The position numbers and the translations under genes are program-made. From Flagellimonas amphidinii (GTDB taxonomy: Bacteria; Bacteroidota; Bacteroidia; Flavobacteriales; Flavobacteriaceae), in NCBI RefSeq assembly GCF_013090115.1, contig NZ_JABFNN010000034.1, forward strand, positions 1-64,000: a stretch of DNA of 64,000 bases, written 5' to 3'. Below the pieces are notes generated by a model. The model was not told the DNA's origin. It searched no databases and saw only the letters and a program-made list of their open reading frames with translations. This document shows positions 34,707 to 43,582 of the stretch, one piece after another; position 1 is the stretch's first letter, and each line of letters opens with the position of its first letter.

Positions 34707-34736
34707 TTTGAGGTGGAACTAACTTTTGTACTTTTG
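34707..34736 (+). promoter_or_regulatory. Consensus promoter of rimO
   Basis: TTTG at 34707-34710, an 18-base spacer, TACTTTTG at 34729-34736. It covers an alternative upstream start and so fixes the rimO start at 34756, leaving a leader of about 15 bases. Confidence 0.7.
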
Positions 34737-34755
34737 CAGACCATTTATCAAAACT

Positions 34756-36063
34756 ATGCGGACAAAATCGATTAAAAAGAATAAAATCAACGTAGTCACA
34801 CTCGGTTGTAGTAAAAATGTGTATGACTCAGAAGTGTTGATGGGACAACTCAAAGCCAGTGGAAAAGAGGTGGTTCATGAGGAAGAGGGCAATATTGTGG
34901 TCATCAATACCTGTGGATTTATAGCCAATGCCAAAGAGGAGAGTGTAAACACCATTTTGGAATATGTTCAAAAAAAGGAGGCAGGTGAAGTAGATAAGGT
35001 TTTTGTTTCGGGATGTCTCAGTGAACGATATAAACCAGATTTGCAGAAAGAAATTCCAAATGTGGATGAATATTTTGGGACAAGTGACCTTCCCAACTTG
35101 TTAAAAGCTTTAGGGGCTGATTACAAACATGAATTATTGGGGGAACGCTTAACGACCACTCCAAAAAACTATGCTTATCTCAAGATTGCTGAGGGGTGCG
35201 ACCGTCCCTGTTCTTTTTGTGCCATTCCGTTGATGCGTGGTAAACATAAAAGTAAGCCTATAGAGGAATTGGTTCTAGAATCAGAAAAGTTGGCCGCAAA
35301 AGGCGTAAAAGAACTCATTTTGATTGCTCAAGATTTAACCTATTATGGATTAGATCTCTATAAAAGAAGAAACCTGGCAGAACTCTTAAAAGCTCTTGTT
35401 CAGGTTGAAGGAATTGAATGGATAAGATTACATTATGCTTTTCCAACGGGCTTCCCCATGGATGTTTTGGAAGTAATGCGTAACGAGTCAAAAATCTGTA
35501 ATTATATAGATATACCTCTGCAGCATATTGCTGACCCTATTCTAAAAAGTATGAGAAGGGGTACTACTCAAGCAAAAACCACTCGATTGTTACAGGATTT
35601 TAGGGAAATGGTTCCTAATATGACCATTCGTACTACCTTAATTGTAGGATACCCAGGGGAGACAGAGGAGGATTTTGAAACGCTTAAAAATTGGGTCAAA
35701 GCAATGCGATTTGAACGTTTGGGTTGTTTCACATACAGTCACGAGGAAAACACCCATGCCTATTCTCTTGAAGATGATGTGCCCGAAGAAGTAAAACAAG
35801 AGCGGGCGAATGAGATTATGGAAATACAGTCCCAGATATCTTGGGAACTCAACCAAGAGAAAATAGGAAAGGCTTTCCGTTGCCTTATAGATCGCAAAGA
35901 GGGCAACCACTTTGTGGGAAGAACAGAGTATGACTCCCCAGATGTGGACAATGAAGTGTTGATTGATGCCACAAAACATTATGTGAAGGTTGGTGATTTC
36001 GTAAATTTAAAAATCACCGAAGCTACAGATTTTGATTTGTACGGAGTTCCTGTTTCTATCTAG
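34756..36063 (+). CDS. rimO: Ribosomal protein S12 methylthiotransferase RimO
   Basis: 435 residues. The N-terminal UPF0004 domain has Val-Thr-Leu-Gly-Cys-Ser-Lys-Asn-Val-Tyr-Asp-Ser-Glu (near 14-26), with further Fe-S cysteines near Asn-Thr-Cys-Gly-Phe and Val-Ser-Gly-Cys-Leu-Ser-Glu-Arg. The radical SAM cluster is Cys-Asp-Arg-Pro-Cys-Ser-Phe-Cys (near 150), and a TRAM domain closes the protein. The Leu-Gly-Cys-Ser-Lys-Asn start favours RimO over MiaB. It methylthiolates an Asp of ribosomal protein S12. Confidence 0.96.
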   Translation: MRTKSIKKNKINVVTLGCSKNVYDSEVLMGQLKASGKEVVHEEEGNIVVINTCGFIANAKEESVNTILEYVQKKEAGEVDKVFVSGCLSERYKPDLQKEIPNVDEYFGTSDLPNLLKALGADYKHELLGERLTTTPKNYAYLKIAEGCDRPCSFCAIPLMRGKHKSKPIEELVLESEKLAAKGVKELILIAQDLTYYGLDLYKRRNLAELLKALVQVEGIEWIRLHYAFPTGFPMDVLEVMRNESKICNYIDIPLQHIADPILKSMRRGTTQAKTTRLLQDFREMVPNMTIRTTLIVGYPGETEEDFETLKNWVKAMRFERLGCFTYSHEENTHAYSLEDDVPEEVKQERANEIMEIQSQISWELNQEKIGKAFRCLIDRKEGNHFVGRTEYDSPDVDNEVLIDATKHYVKVGDFVNLKITEATDFDLYGVPVSI

Positions 36064-36164
36064 AAAACAAAGGGTTAAGTTTTATTCTGATATATATCAT
36101 AGTTCCTTTTGCTAGTAGAGTTTAGTTTTGATTTCGCTAAATTTAAATCAAAATCTTCTCTATC

Positions 36165-36653
36165 ATGGTCAACAAAACAGATGACAGGAAGGTGAAAATC
36201 AGCATTACCTTGTTGCGGATTTTTATCGGTTGGCATTTCTTATACGAAGGTGTAATCAAAATGTACAATCCAGAATGGACTTCCTTTGGCTATTTGGCTT
36301 CGGCCCAAGGCCCCTTAAAACCTTTTTTTTCGGTACTCACAAACCCCTCCATTATAGGATGGATTGATATTTTGAATATTGTAGCCCTTTTAGTGGTAGG
36401 CATCACTCTTATTTTGGGTGTTTTTGAACGCATTGGTGCATTAGTTGGAATTGGACTTTTGGCACTATATTATTTTGCGCATCCATCATTTCCATGGTTG
36501 GCGCAACTCAATGTAGAAGGGAATTATTGGTTTGTGAACAAGAACCTTATTGAATTGGTAGCTTGTGTTTTGATTTACAACTACCCAACCGGTCACTTCT
36601 TCGGGCTTGGATATTTAAAAAAACAACAATCGCTCAAAATTGAAAAATCATGA
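36165..36653 (+). CDS. DoxX-like membrane protein
   Basis: 162 residues with four hydrophobic segments. Family features are Leu-Leu-Arg-Ile-Phe-Ile-Gly-Trp-His-Phe-Leu-Tyr-Glu-Gly (near 18-31) and Ala-His-Pro-Ser-Phe-Pro-Trp (near 105). DoxX/DoxD-type proteins are small inner-membrane proteins linked to quinone or thiosulfate redox chemistry in some organisms. Its stop overlaps the ATG of the Tat-exported oxidoreductase (ATGA), so the two are coupled and may form a redox pair. Confidence 0.85.
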   Translation: MVNKTDDRKVKISITLLRIFIGWHFLYEGVIKMYNPEWTSFGYLASAQGPLKPFFSVLTNPSIIGWIDILNIVALLVVGITLILGVFERIGALVGIGLLALYYFAHPSFPWLAQLNVEGNYWFVNKNLIELVACVLIYNYPTGHFFGLGYLKKQQSLKIEKS

Positions 36654-38272
36654 AATGGACTAGAAGAGATTTATTGAAAGGTCTGGGAGGACTCCCAATT
36701 CTTGGAGCCGTTTGGTGGGCTGGAGGAGCAAGTGCCGCAAGTAGTAAAAAAGAACGATTGGAAATTTTGGAGCAGTTGAACATTAGGCCTTCGTTGCCAC
36801 CTACAGTTCCAGAAATCACTGGTGAACCAGTAAAGGTAGGAATCATTGGTTTTGGTATTAGAGGCGAGCAGCTTTGCAGATCTTTGGGTTTTGCAACAGA
36901 AGAATGGAAAGAAGAAATGCGGTTGGAAGCGGAAGAAGATCCTAATAACAGGGCTTTGGAAGATTTTTTAAAGCAAGATAAACTCAATGTAAAGCTTGTT
37001 GGCGTATGCGATGTGTTTGATGTTAGGGCCGAAAAGGCGATTGCATCTTTTTCAACTCCTGAAAACCAATTAAAAAGATACACTACCTACACAGAAATGA
37101 TTGAAAGTGGTGATGTTGAAGCTGTTGTAATTGCTACCCCAGACCATTGGCATGCACCCATGGCCATTGAAGCTTTGAACAACAATGTTCATGTGTATGT
37201 TGAAAAACCTATGACCCACACGGTAGAAGAAACCTATAGATTGCGTGAAGCTGCGGAAAAATCCAAGGCGATTTTTGCTGTTGGACACCAACACAGACAA
37301 ACACTTAGCTTCAGTACGGCAAAGGATATTGTTGAAAAAGGCACATTGGGCCATGTTTCGCTAATTCAAACCAATACCAACAGAAATGATGATAATGGTG
37401 CATGGAATTATGATATTCATGAAAAGGCCAATCCTCAGACCATAGATTGGGAACAGTTTTTAGGCTCTGCGCCCAAAGTTTCTTTCAATAAGAACCATTT
37501 TTTTAGATGGCGTAAATGGTGGTCCTATGGTTCTGGTTTATCCGGGGATCTGTTAAGCCATGATTACGATCGTTTAAACTGCGTTCTTAATATGGGGATA
37601 CCAGAGTCTGTTAGTTCTTCAGGTGGTATTTACACACACAATGACGGAAGAAATGTACCAGATGTACTTCAAGTAAATATGGAGTTTCCCAATTTCAGTA
37701 CGGGAAGCAGTCAGGTTAAAGGCAAGGAAAAGGGTATGACATTTTGTTACAGTGCCAATCTTGGTAATGCCTTCGGTAGACCAACAATTTTAATGGGGCA
37801 CGATGCTACTATGGAATTGGGCAATAAATTAACCGTATGGCCTGATGGTGCATCCACCAAATATGCTGATTTGTTGGAAGCTGAAAAAATGAGGCCCAAT
37901 ATTCCCATTTATCAATACAATCCTGCTGCCAATGTGCCAGATGCCATATCTTCGGCAACTTCCCAGTATTTTGCGGACAAAGGGCTCATGTGGACCTATA
38001 TTGATGGTGTACGGGTTGATTCTACATTTTTACATATGCGGGAATGGTTGAGTGTTATTAAAAACGGAGGCAAAGTAAGCTGTGGTATCAAAGAAGGATT
38101 TGAAGAAGCAATTGCAGCCCACATGGCTGGACTTTCTTGGAAGTTGGGCAGGAAAATTGAATGGGACTTGGAAAAAGAGCTGTTAAAACCTATTGAAGGA
38201 GTAGATTTTGACCAAGTTCTATTGGCCAATGAAAATTGGGGTGTACAAAAGGAGGAAAGTTTTATAGGTTGA
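36650..38272 (+). CDS. Tat-exported Gfo/Idh/MocA family oxidoreductase
   Basis: 540 residues. A twin-arginine signal (Trp-Thr-Arg-Arg-Asp-Leu-Leu-Lys then a Gly/Ala-rich core) shows folded export with bound nucleotide. The Rossmann motif is Val-Gly-Ile-Ile-Gly-Phe-Gly-Ile-Arg-Gly (near 63), with Ala-Thr-Pro-Asp-His-Trp-His (near 160) and Val-Glu-Lys-Pro-Met-Thr-His (near 180) of the catalytic Glu-Lys-Pro. It probably oxidises or hydrolyses a sugar in the periplasm; family members with Tat signals include glycosidases of the GH109 style, but no specificity can be read here. Coupled to the DoxX-like gene by a four-base overlap. Confidence 0.9.
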   Translation: MKWTRRDLLKGLGGLPILGAVWWAGGASAASSKKERLEILEQLNIRPSLPPTVPEITGEPVKVGIIGFGIRGEQLCRSLGFATEEWKEEMRLEAEEDPNNRALEDFLKQDKLNVKLVGVCDVFDVRAEKAIASFSTPENQLKRYTTYTEMIESGDVEAVVIATPDHWHAPMAIEALNNNVHVYVEKPMTHTVEETYRLREAAEKSKAIFAVGHQHRQTLSFSTAKDIVEKGTLGHVSLIQTNTNRNDDNGAWNYDIHEKANPQTIDWEQFLGSAPKVSFNKNHFFRWRKWWSYGSGLSGDLLSHDYDRLNCVLNMGIPESVSSSGGIYTHNDGRNVPDVLQVNMEFPNFSTGSSQVKGKEKGMTFCYSANLGNAFGRPTILMGHDATMELGNKLTVWPDGASTKYADLLEAEKMRPNIPIYQYNPAANVPDAISSATSQYFADKGLMWTYIDGVRVDSTFLHMREWLSVIKNGGKVSCGIKEGFEEAIAAHMAGLSWKLGRKIEWDLEKELLKPIEGVDFDQVLLANENWGVQKEESFIG

Positions 38273-38304
38273 AGATTGTGATGAATAATCAATAGTGAGC
38301 TGAC

Positions 38305-39438
38305 TTATCTTTTTCGATTTAGCTCATATTGATATAATTCTTTACCCAATTGTGCAAGAAAGGGAATGCCTACTTCATCGTAATCATAGGTATTGTCATT
38401 GAAAATACCATTACTATTTACCAAAATGGTGGCAGTGACCATAAAATCAATATTATTTTTGGTATCCTTGATATAGGCGCAATCCGTTAGGGTGCCGTAT
38501 GCGTACCCCACTTTATTATAAATTTTGATGTAGTCGGGAATTGGGGCTTTGCTATCTCCATACATGAAGAACTTTACATAACTGTCATAATATTCTTCAG
38601 GGTCGTAACCAAGTTTACCGGGAAGGGTACTCATGGTTTCCAATAGAAAATCACGTTGTTCCTTGCTAAGCTCAAATTGAAGTTCTTTCGGAAACGCTTC
38701 AGGAAAAATAATACGTTTCAGCAGCGCATCCTGAGCTTGAATGGGAAAGTGATTTTTTAAGGAAAAATCGAATGGTTCCAAAAACAGCGAATCTTCAGCA
38801 ATAAAACCTATGCCTTTATTCACGCCACTAATTTTTAATGGTTTTGGTGGGGAGTTAACTATAATGGCGCTAGGTGCAGTGGTAGAATCATTGAGATAAA
38901 AAATTAGAGGTGTAGTGGTTACATTATCTGCATCTGCCGTTGACAATCGATGTGCTATTCTAATAGGATTTACTCCTCTGTTCTGCATTCTTTGGTTGAG
39001 GTTGTCCTGCCCTAAAAATTCAATCAATCTGTTATTTGCCGCATTATCTGAAACTGCAAATATTTCTGAGATACACTGGGCAAAAGTAGTTTCAATAGAA
39101 TCTCCTTCAATATAGAATCTAGAATGGAGGGAAAGGGAATCTATACCATTCAGTTTTTCAAGAGCGGCCACTGCTGCAGGAAATTTTACCGTACTGGCCG
39201 GATAGAAATACTTCTGCTCATCAACCTGAAAATCAAAATCCTTAAAAAATACACTGTCATTTTTCCTATCTATTTGTGTGTATCGTATTTGTATTTCGTG
39301 CTGACCGATACTGTCCACCACCTTTTTAATGTTTGGGCGATCAGATTGCAGAACCATTTCTAAAGGGTTATCAAGATTCTTTTGTGAACAGGAGCCCATC
39401 CACAATGAAATAATGACAAAAAGGATAAATCGACCCAA
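38305..39438 (-). CDS. Class A beta-lactamase-fold serine hydrolase, lipoprotein
   Basis: 377 residues. The best start is TTG at 39438, as it alone gives the lipoprotein signal (lipobox Met-Gly-Ser-Cys, Cys17). Active-site elements are Ser82-Thr-Val-Lys85, Ser130-Asp-Asn132, and Lys-Val-Gly (near 305) instead of the usual Lys-Thr-Gly. It is longer than true class A beta-lactamases (about 290), and a Glu166-type motif is not obvious. A role in peptidoglycan or ester hydrolysis is more likely than resistance. Convergent with the oxidoreductase gene; 17 bases after the next upstream gene on its strand. Confidence 0.85.
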   Translation of the reverse strand: MGRFILFVIISLWMGSCSQKNLDNPLEMVLQSDRPNIKKVVDSIGQHEIQIRYTQIDRKNDSVFFKDFDFQVDEQKYFYPASTVKFPAAVAALEKLNGIDSLSLHSRFYIEGDSIETTFAQCISEIFAVSDNAANNRLIEFLGQDNLNQRMQNRGVNPIRIAHRLSTADADNVTTTPLIFYLNDSTTAPSAIIVNSPPKPLKISGVNKGIGFIAEDSLFLEPFDFSLKNHFPIQAQDALLKRIIFPEAFPKELQFELSKEQRDFLLETMSTLPGKLGYDPEEYYDSYVKFFMYGDSKAPIPDYIKIYNKVGYAYGTLTDCAYIKDTKNNIDFMVTATILVNSNGIFNDNTYDYDEVGIPFLAQLGKELYQYELNRKR

Positions 39439-39455
39439 AGTAAGGAAAGGCTGTT

Positions 39456-39713
39456 TTAGTGTTCGTCTTGATAATATTCTCCTCGATGAGGATTAAGGAT
39501 TTCTTTGACTTCCTTCATTTCAAATTCAGCAACAACTATATAAGCAATGCTATGGGTGTTGGTAAAATGCTCAACGCCGCATATGTCAAATTTTAGCTCT
39601 TCGATGACCACAAATTCTTCCAAATGCTTTTTATAGTGCTGGGCAATATGGGCTGCGGTTGGGCCCCGAAAGTCCCAAATCAATTTTATTTTCCGGTCTA
39701 AAATCTTTCTCAT
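39456..39713 (-). CDS. Small conserved protein, unknown function
   Basis: 85 residues from the ATG at 39713. It contains Trp-Asp-Phe-Arg-Gly-Pro-Thr-Ala-Ala-His-Ile-Ala-Gln-His-Tyr (near 13-27) and ends acidic. No signal or membrane segment. Several His (Ala-His, Gln-His-His-like pattern, His-Phe-Thr-Asn-Thr-His) could bind metal, but I do not recognise the family. It begins five bases after the stop of the SRPBCC gene, so both belong to one unit with the serine hydrolase. Confidence 0.65.
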   Translation of the reverse strand: MRKILDRKIKLIWDFRGPTAAHIAQHYKKHLEEFVVIEELKFDICGVEHFTNTHSIAYIVVAEFEMKEVKEILNPHRGEYYQDEH

Positions 39714-39718
39714 GGCTT

Positions 39719-40171
39719 TCAAATGTCGAGGACAGATATTCCTTTTTCTGCAAATGCTTTAAAATCTTCAGCGTATTTTTTGGACTGTTTTTTAAAGGCA
39801 CCGGGCATTAAAAAAGCCATAAGTTTCATCCCGAAACCGGAAAACTGGAATTCACTTTCTGAAGTCCATACGGTCTTACCATCCACTTCTTTAAAATAGT
39901 TTTTTTGGATATTGTGTACACCTTTGGTATCATACGTGGCGTGAAACTCTTCAGGAAAGTTGTTTTTAATAATGGTTTCCACTAAATCCATCTCCCGTTT
40001 TCCCATTTTATAACTTAAACTCATTTGAGCTCCTTCTTTGCCGGGCTCACCTGAGATTTGCTCATATTTAACAAGACCTCGTTGCCAATGTTTCATGTTT
40101 TCGGGGTCTTCCAGTTTTTTTAGAAACTCATTGCGGGGAATGTCAATGGTTATTTGCGTGGTATACTTCAT
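39719..40171 (-). CDS. SRPBCC (START-like) family protein
   Basis: 150 residues of the helix-grip fold. Ile-Asp-Ile-Pro-Arg-Asn-Glu-Phe-Leu-Lys (near 9), Pro-Glu-Asn-Met-Lys-His-Trp-Gln-Arg-Gly-Leu (near 23) and Thr-Trp/Phe-rich strands in the middle match polyketide-cyclase/dehydrase-like SRPBCC proteins. Such proteins bind hydrophobic ligands; none can be named. It is the first gene of a minus-strand trio and diverges from the PPIase gene. Confidence 0.85.
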   Translation of the reverse strand: MKYTTQITIDIPRNEFLKKLEDPENMKHWQRGLVKYEQISGEPGKEGAQMSLSYKMGKREMDLVETIIKNNFPEEFHATYDTKGVHNIQKNYFKEVDGKTVWTSESEFQFSGFGMKLMAFLMPGAFKKQSKKYAEDFKAFAEKGISVLDI

Positions 40172-40250
40172 TTAGTTGGGTTTTTACTAATGTAAGAATT
40201 AATCTTCTCAGTCAATGATTAAAAATCTGTTAATGAGAACAAAAACCTGC

Positions 40251-40280
40251 TTGCGCTGCTTTAAGTAATTGTTATTTTTG
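40251..40280 (+). promoter_or_regulatory. Promoter of the PPIase operon
   Basis: TTG at 40251-40253, a 19-base spacer, and TATTTTTG at 40273-40280. The ATG at 40285 is four bases downstream, so either the mRNA is leaderless or translation starts at a TTG at 40291, which would still encode the lipoprotein signal. Confidence 0.6.
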
Positions 40281-40284
40281 CGGA

Positions 40285-41166
40285 ATGTGTTTGCTCCAAA
40301 AGAACAGTTTTTTGCTCCTGTGCGTCATTGCACTTTCCTTTTTTACATCTTGCGACTCCCTTTTTAAGAGGACAGTTGAAAAAGAACCATTGGCAAGGGT
40401 AGGTGACGAATTTTTGTATAAAGAAGATATTGTGTCCCTTATTAGAGATGATATGTCTCCTGAAGACAGTACTTTGTTTGTGACCAATTTTGTAAACAAT
40501 TGGGCCAGTAAACAATTACTGTTGTCCAAGTCCAAAATTAACTTGCCTGAAGAAAAATTACATGAATTTGACCGATTGGTTTCGGATTATAAGTCGGATT
40601 TGTATACACGTGCCTATGTTGAAGCATTGGTGTTACAAGCCCAGGACACTGCAATTTCCAACAATCAGTTGAGGGACTATTATGAAAAGCAAAAGGAAAA
40701 TTTCAAGTTAAATGAAAAACTGGTACAATTGAGGTTTGTTGGAATTCCATTGCAGTTTTTGGATAAGGACGAAGTGGTCTCTAAAATGAAAAATTGGGAA
40801 GATTCTGATAAAAGATATTTGGATTCCATTGCAGTACAATTCAAAAAGATTCATTTTAATGATTCCATTTGGGTGAGTACTTCCAGGGTTATGGAGGAGA
40901 TACCTCCCTTGAACCCGACGAATGAAGACCAGTACTTAAAAAAATCACAATTTTTTGAATTACAGGATTCCTTAGAGGTATATTTGGGACAGGTGACAGA
41001 TGTGCTTGAAATCAATGACACAGCACCCTTTGAATATATAGCCCCAGATATAAGACAATTGATCTTGAATAGAAGAAGATTGGATTACGTTAAAAGATTA
41101 GAACGGGAAATTATTGACGAAGCAATAAAGAAGAACGAATTTGAGGTTTATGGAAAAGATGAGTAG
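40285..41166 (+). CDS. Lipoprotein PPIase-like chaperone (SurA/PpiC N-terminal type)
   Basis: 293 residues with lipobox Phe-Thr-Ser-Cys (Cys23). Residues about 38-160 resemble the SurA N-terminal chaperone region: Glu-Pro-Leu-Ala-Arg-Val-Gly-Asp-Glu-Phe-Leu-Tyr and Phe-Val-Asn-Asn-Trp-Ala-Ser-Lys-Gln-Leu-Leu. A normal parvulin active-site domain is not clear in the second half, so it may act only as a chaperone. It is followed by the surA-like gene, which overlaps it by up to 17 bases. It is likely in the periplasm, helping outer-membrane proteins. Confidence 0.8.
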   Translation: MCLLQKNSFLLLCVIALSFFTSCDSLFKRTVEKEPLARVGDEFLYKEDIVSLIRDDMSPEDSTLFVTNFVNNWASKQLLLSKSKINLPEEKLHEFDRLVSDYKSDLYTRAYVEALVLQAQDTAISNNQLRDYYEKQKENFKLNEKLVQLRFVGIPLQFLDKDEVVSKMKNWEDSDKRYLDSIAVQFKKIHFNDSIWVSTSRVMEEIPPLNPTNEDQYLKKSQFFELQDSLEVYLGQVTDVLEINDTAPFEYIAPDIRQLILNRRRLDYVKRLEREIIDEAIKKNEFEVYGKDE

Positions 41167-42553
41167 AAAATTATTTACAATAGCCCTTTTTGGTATTTTG
41201 GGAGCAATACATGCTCAAGATACCGACCAAGTCATGGTATCCAATGACACAACCAGTGCATCTAAAAGAATAAAATTGGATGGCATTGCCGCTGTAATTG
41301 GAGATTACGTTATTTTGGAATCTGATATAGAAAAAACGCTGATTGACTTAAAGAGTCAAGGAGCATCTACACAAGATATCACCCGATGCAGTTTGTTGGG
41401 CAAATTAATGGAAGATCGCTTGTATGCCCACCAAGCCGTACAGGATAGTCTGTTGGTTTCTGATGATCAAGTGAACGCTCAAAGCGACCGTCAAATTCAG
41501 CAATTGGTTTCTCAAGTAGGATCTATGGAAAAAGTGTTGAAGTTCTACAAAAAGCCAGATGTAGAAAGCTTTCGTACCGAACTTTTTGAAATCAATAAAC
41601 TTAGAATGCTTTCCGAAAAAATGCAAAGTAAAATTGTTGAGGAAATTGAGGTGACTCCAGAAGAAGTACGTCAGTTTTTCAGTAAAATCCCTGAGGATGA
41701 AAGACCAGTTTTTGGAGCTGAGCTGGAAATAGCACAAATTGTAAAACAACCTGTAGCGCCAGATGAAGAAAAACAAAAGACTATAGATCGTTTGAAGCAA
41801 ATCAAACAAGATGTAGAAGAAAATGATGCGAGCTTCAACGTTAAGGCTATTTTATATTCTCAAGACCCGGGCTCCAAATCCAAAGGTGGGTTTTATAGCA
41901 TGACCCGTGAAACTCCATTCGTAAAAGAATTTAAGGATGTTGCATTCAGTTTGCAAGAAGGGGAGATTTCAGAACCTTTTGAAACTACTTTTGGATATCA
42001 TATCATCTATATTGAAAAAATAAGAGGACAGGAATTGGACTTGCGACACATTTTGTTGATTCCGGAAATACCCCAGAGCGCCATAGATAAGGCTGTGCAA
42101 GAGTTGGATACTATCCGTCAACAAGTATTGGATGGGAAATACACATTTGCAGATGCAGCACAGAATTTCTCTGATGAAAAAGAAACCAAATACGATGGAG
42201 GTCTTATGAGGAACCCCATCGATTATGGCTCTAGGTTTGAACTGACCAAAATGGATCCTACGCTTTACAATCAGGTACGGGACTTAAAGGACGAAGAAAT
42301 TTCCAGACCTATACGTGAAGACGACCCTCGTGGAGGGCCTCCTAAGTTCAAAATCATGAGAATTTCCAATCGTTATGATGAGCACAAAGCTGATTTTGCC
42401 AAGGACTACCTTAAGATTCAAGAGCTGGCACTGAGAGAAAAACAGTTCAAAGCTATTAAAGATTGGATGGACGAACATATTGAAGATACCTATATTCACG
42501 TTAATACCGATAATAGGGATTGCGATTTTGCAAACAATTGGGTAAAGGAATAG
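41150..42553 (+). CDS. Periplasmic peptidyl-prolyl isomerase, SurA-like, two parvulin domains
   Basis: 467 residues from the ATG at 41150 (an ATG at 41159 is equally possible). Signal peptide cut near Ile-His-Ala-Gln. After the SurA N-terminal region (Gly-Ile-Ala-Ala-Val-Ile-Gly-Asp-Tyr-Val-Ile-Leu-Glu-Ser-Asp-Ile) two rotamase domains follow: the first about 190-300, with Ser-Lys-Gly-Gly-Phe-Tyr-Ser-Met and Phe-Gly-Tyr-His-Ile-Ile-Tyr-Ile, the second about 300-410, with Leu-Arg-His-Ile-Leu-Leu-Ile-Pro and Tyr-Asp-Gly-Gly-Leu-Met. It aids folding of outer-membrane proteins in the periplasm. moxR follows after four bases. Confidence 0.92.
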   Translation: MEKMSRKLFTIALFGILGAIHAQDTDQVMVSNDTTSASKRIKLDGIAAVIGDYVILESDIEKTLIDLKSQGASTQDITRCSLLGKLMEDRLYAHQAVQDSLLVSDDQVNAQSDRQIQQLVSQVGSMEKVLKFYKKPDVESFRTELFEINKLRMLSEKMQSKIVEEIEVTPEEVRQFFSKIPEDERPVFGAELEIAQIVKQPVAPDEEKQKTIDRLKQIKQDVEENDASFNVKAILYSQDPGSKSKGGFYSMTRETPFVKEFKDVAFSLQEGEISEPFETTFGYHIIYIEKIRGQELDLRHILLIPEIPQSAIDKAVQELDTIRQQVLDGKYTFADAAQNFSDEKETKYDGGLMRNPIDYGSRFELTKMDPTLYNQVRDLKDEEISRPIREDDPRGGPPKFKIMRISNRYDEHKADFAKDYLKIQELALREKQFKAIKDWMDEHIEDTYIHVNTDNRDCDFANNWVKE

Positions 42554-42557
42554 GTAC

Positions 42558-43511
42558 ATGTCAGATGTTACAGCAGTAGAAAATCTAGTACAAAAACATC
42601 AAGCTTTAAAAAAGGAGATAGCCAAGGTCATTGTAGGCCAAGAAGAGGTGATTGAACAAATATTGCTCTCAATATATACAGGGGGGCATTCTTTATTGAT
42701 TGGTGTCCCCGGATTGGCAAAAACCTTAATGGTGAACACAATCGCCCAAACTTTGGGATTGGATTTTAAAAGAATACAGTTCACACCGGATTTGATGCCC
42801 AGTGACATATTGGGAAGTGAAGTTTTGGACCAAAACCGAAATTTCAAGTTCATCATGGGACCTATTTTTGCCAATATTATTCTGGCGGATGAAATCAACC
42901 GGACCCCACCAAAAACCCAAGCTGCACTTTTAGAAGCTATGCAAGAAAGGGCGGTCACTGTTGCAGGACAGCAGTACAAACTGGACAAACCATACTTTGT
43001 CTTGGCAACCCAAAACCCTATAGAGCAAGAAGGAACCTATCCATTGCCGGAAGCTCAGTTGGATCGCTTTATGTTTGCCATAGAGTTGAAATATCCGTCT
43101 ATTGCTGAAGAGATTCAGGTGGTTAAGTCCACAACATCGGATGAAGAAGTGGAATTACAAACGCTCTTTAGTGCCAAAGAAATTATAGACGTACAACACT
43201 TGATTCGGAGAATACCAGTTCCAGATAATGTTATTGACTATGCAGTAAGATTGGTCAATAGCACGCGCCCAGGAATGGAGGGCTCTTCTGATTTTGTAAA
43301 TACGTATGTAGATTGGGGAGCTGGTCCAAGAGCTTCGCAAAACTTGGTCTTGGGAGCTAAGGCACACGCTGCTATACACGGAAAGTTTTCCCCAGATATT
43401 GAAGATGTAAAATCAGTTTCACTGGGAATTCTTCGACATAGAATTCTAAAAAATTATAAAGCAGAAGCAGAGGGCATATCTGAAGATGACTTAATCACCG
43501 AGCTTTTATAA
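42558..43511 (+). CDS. MoxR family AAA ATPase
   Basis: 317 residues. Walker A is Gly-Val-Pro-Gly-Leu-Ala-Lys-Thr (near 55), Walker B Ile-Leu-Ala-Asp-Glu-Ile-Asn-Arg-Thr-Pro-Pro-Lys (near 112), sensor 1 Ala-Thr-Gln-Asn-Pro-Ile-Glu-Gln-Glu-Gly-Thr-Tyr-Pro-Leu-Pro-Glu-Ala-Gln-Leu-Asp-Arg-Phe (near 152-173). MoxR ATPases act as chaperones for metal insertion or complex assembly, usually with VWA/DUF58 proteins. Here none of these follow; it ends the PPIase operon. Link to envelope assembly is suggested by the neighbours. Confidence 0.94.
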   Translation: MSDVTAVENLVQKHQALKKEIAKVIVGQEEVIEQILLSIYTGGHSLLIGVPGLAKTLMVNTIAQTLGLDFKRIQFTPDLMPSDILGSEVLDQNRNFKFIMGPIFANIILADEINRTPPKTQAALLEAMQERAVTVAGQQYKLDKPYFVLATQNPIEQEGTYPLPEAQLDRFMFAIELKYPSIAEEIQVVKSTTSDEEVELQTLFSAKEIIDVQHLIRRIPVPDNVIDYAVRLVNSTRPGMEGSSDFVNTYVDWGAGPRASQNLVLGAKAHAAIHGKFSPDIEDVKSVSLGILRHRILKNYKAEAEGISEDDLITELL

Positions 43512-43571
43512 TAAAATCATTGCAAATTCAGTTTGTAACAATATTGACTAAAAAAGACTTATTGGTTTTCT

Positions 43572-43579
43572 TAATTTTG
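43572..43579 (+). promoter_or_regulatory. -7 box upstream of the acnA-like relic and acnB
   Basis: TAATTTTG fits TAnnTTTG. It stands just before the stretch resembling the acnA leader and may drive acnB with a leader of about 160 bases. Confidence 0.4.
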
Positions 43580-43582
43580 CTA

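Noticed and set aside
41405-41809. 134-codon antisense frame inside the SurA-like gene
   Set aside because: Fully within a well-supported gene; composition rich in Phe and Leu as expected for the complement of Lys/Glu codons.
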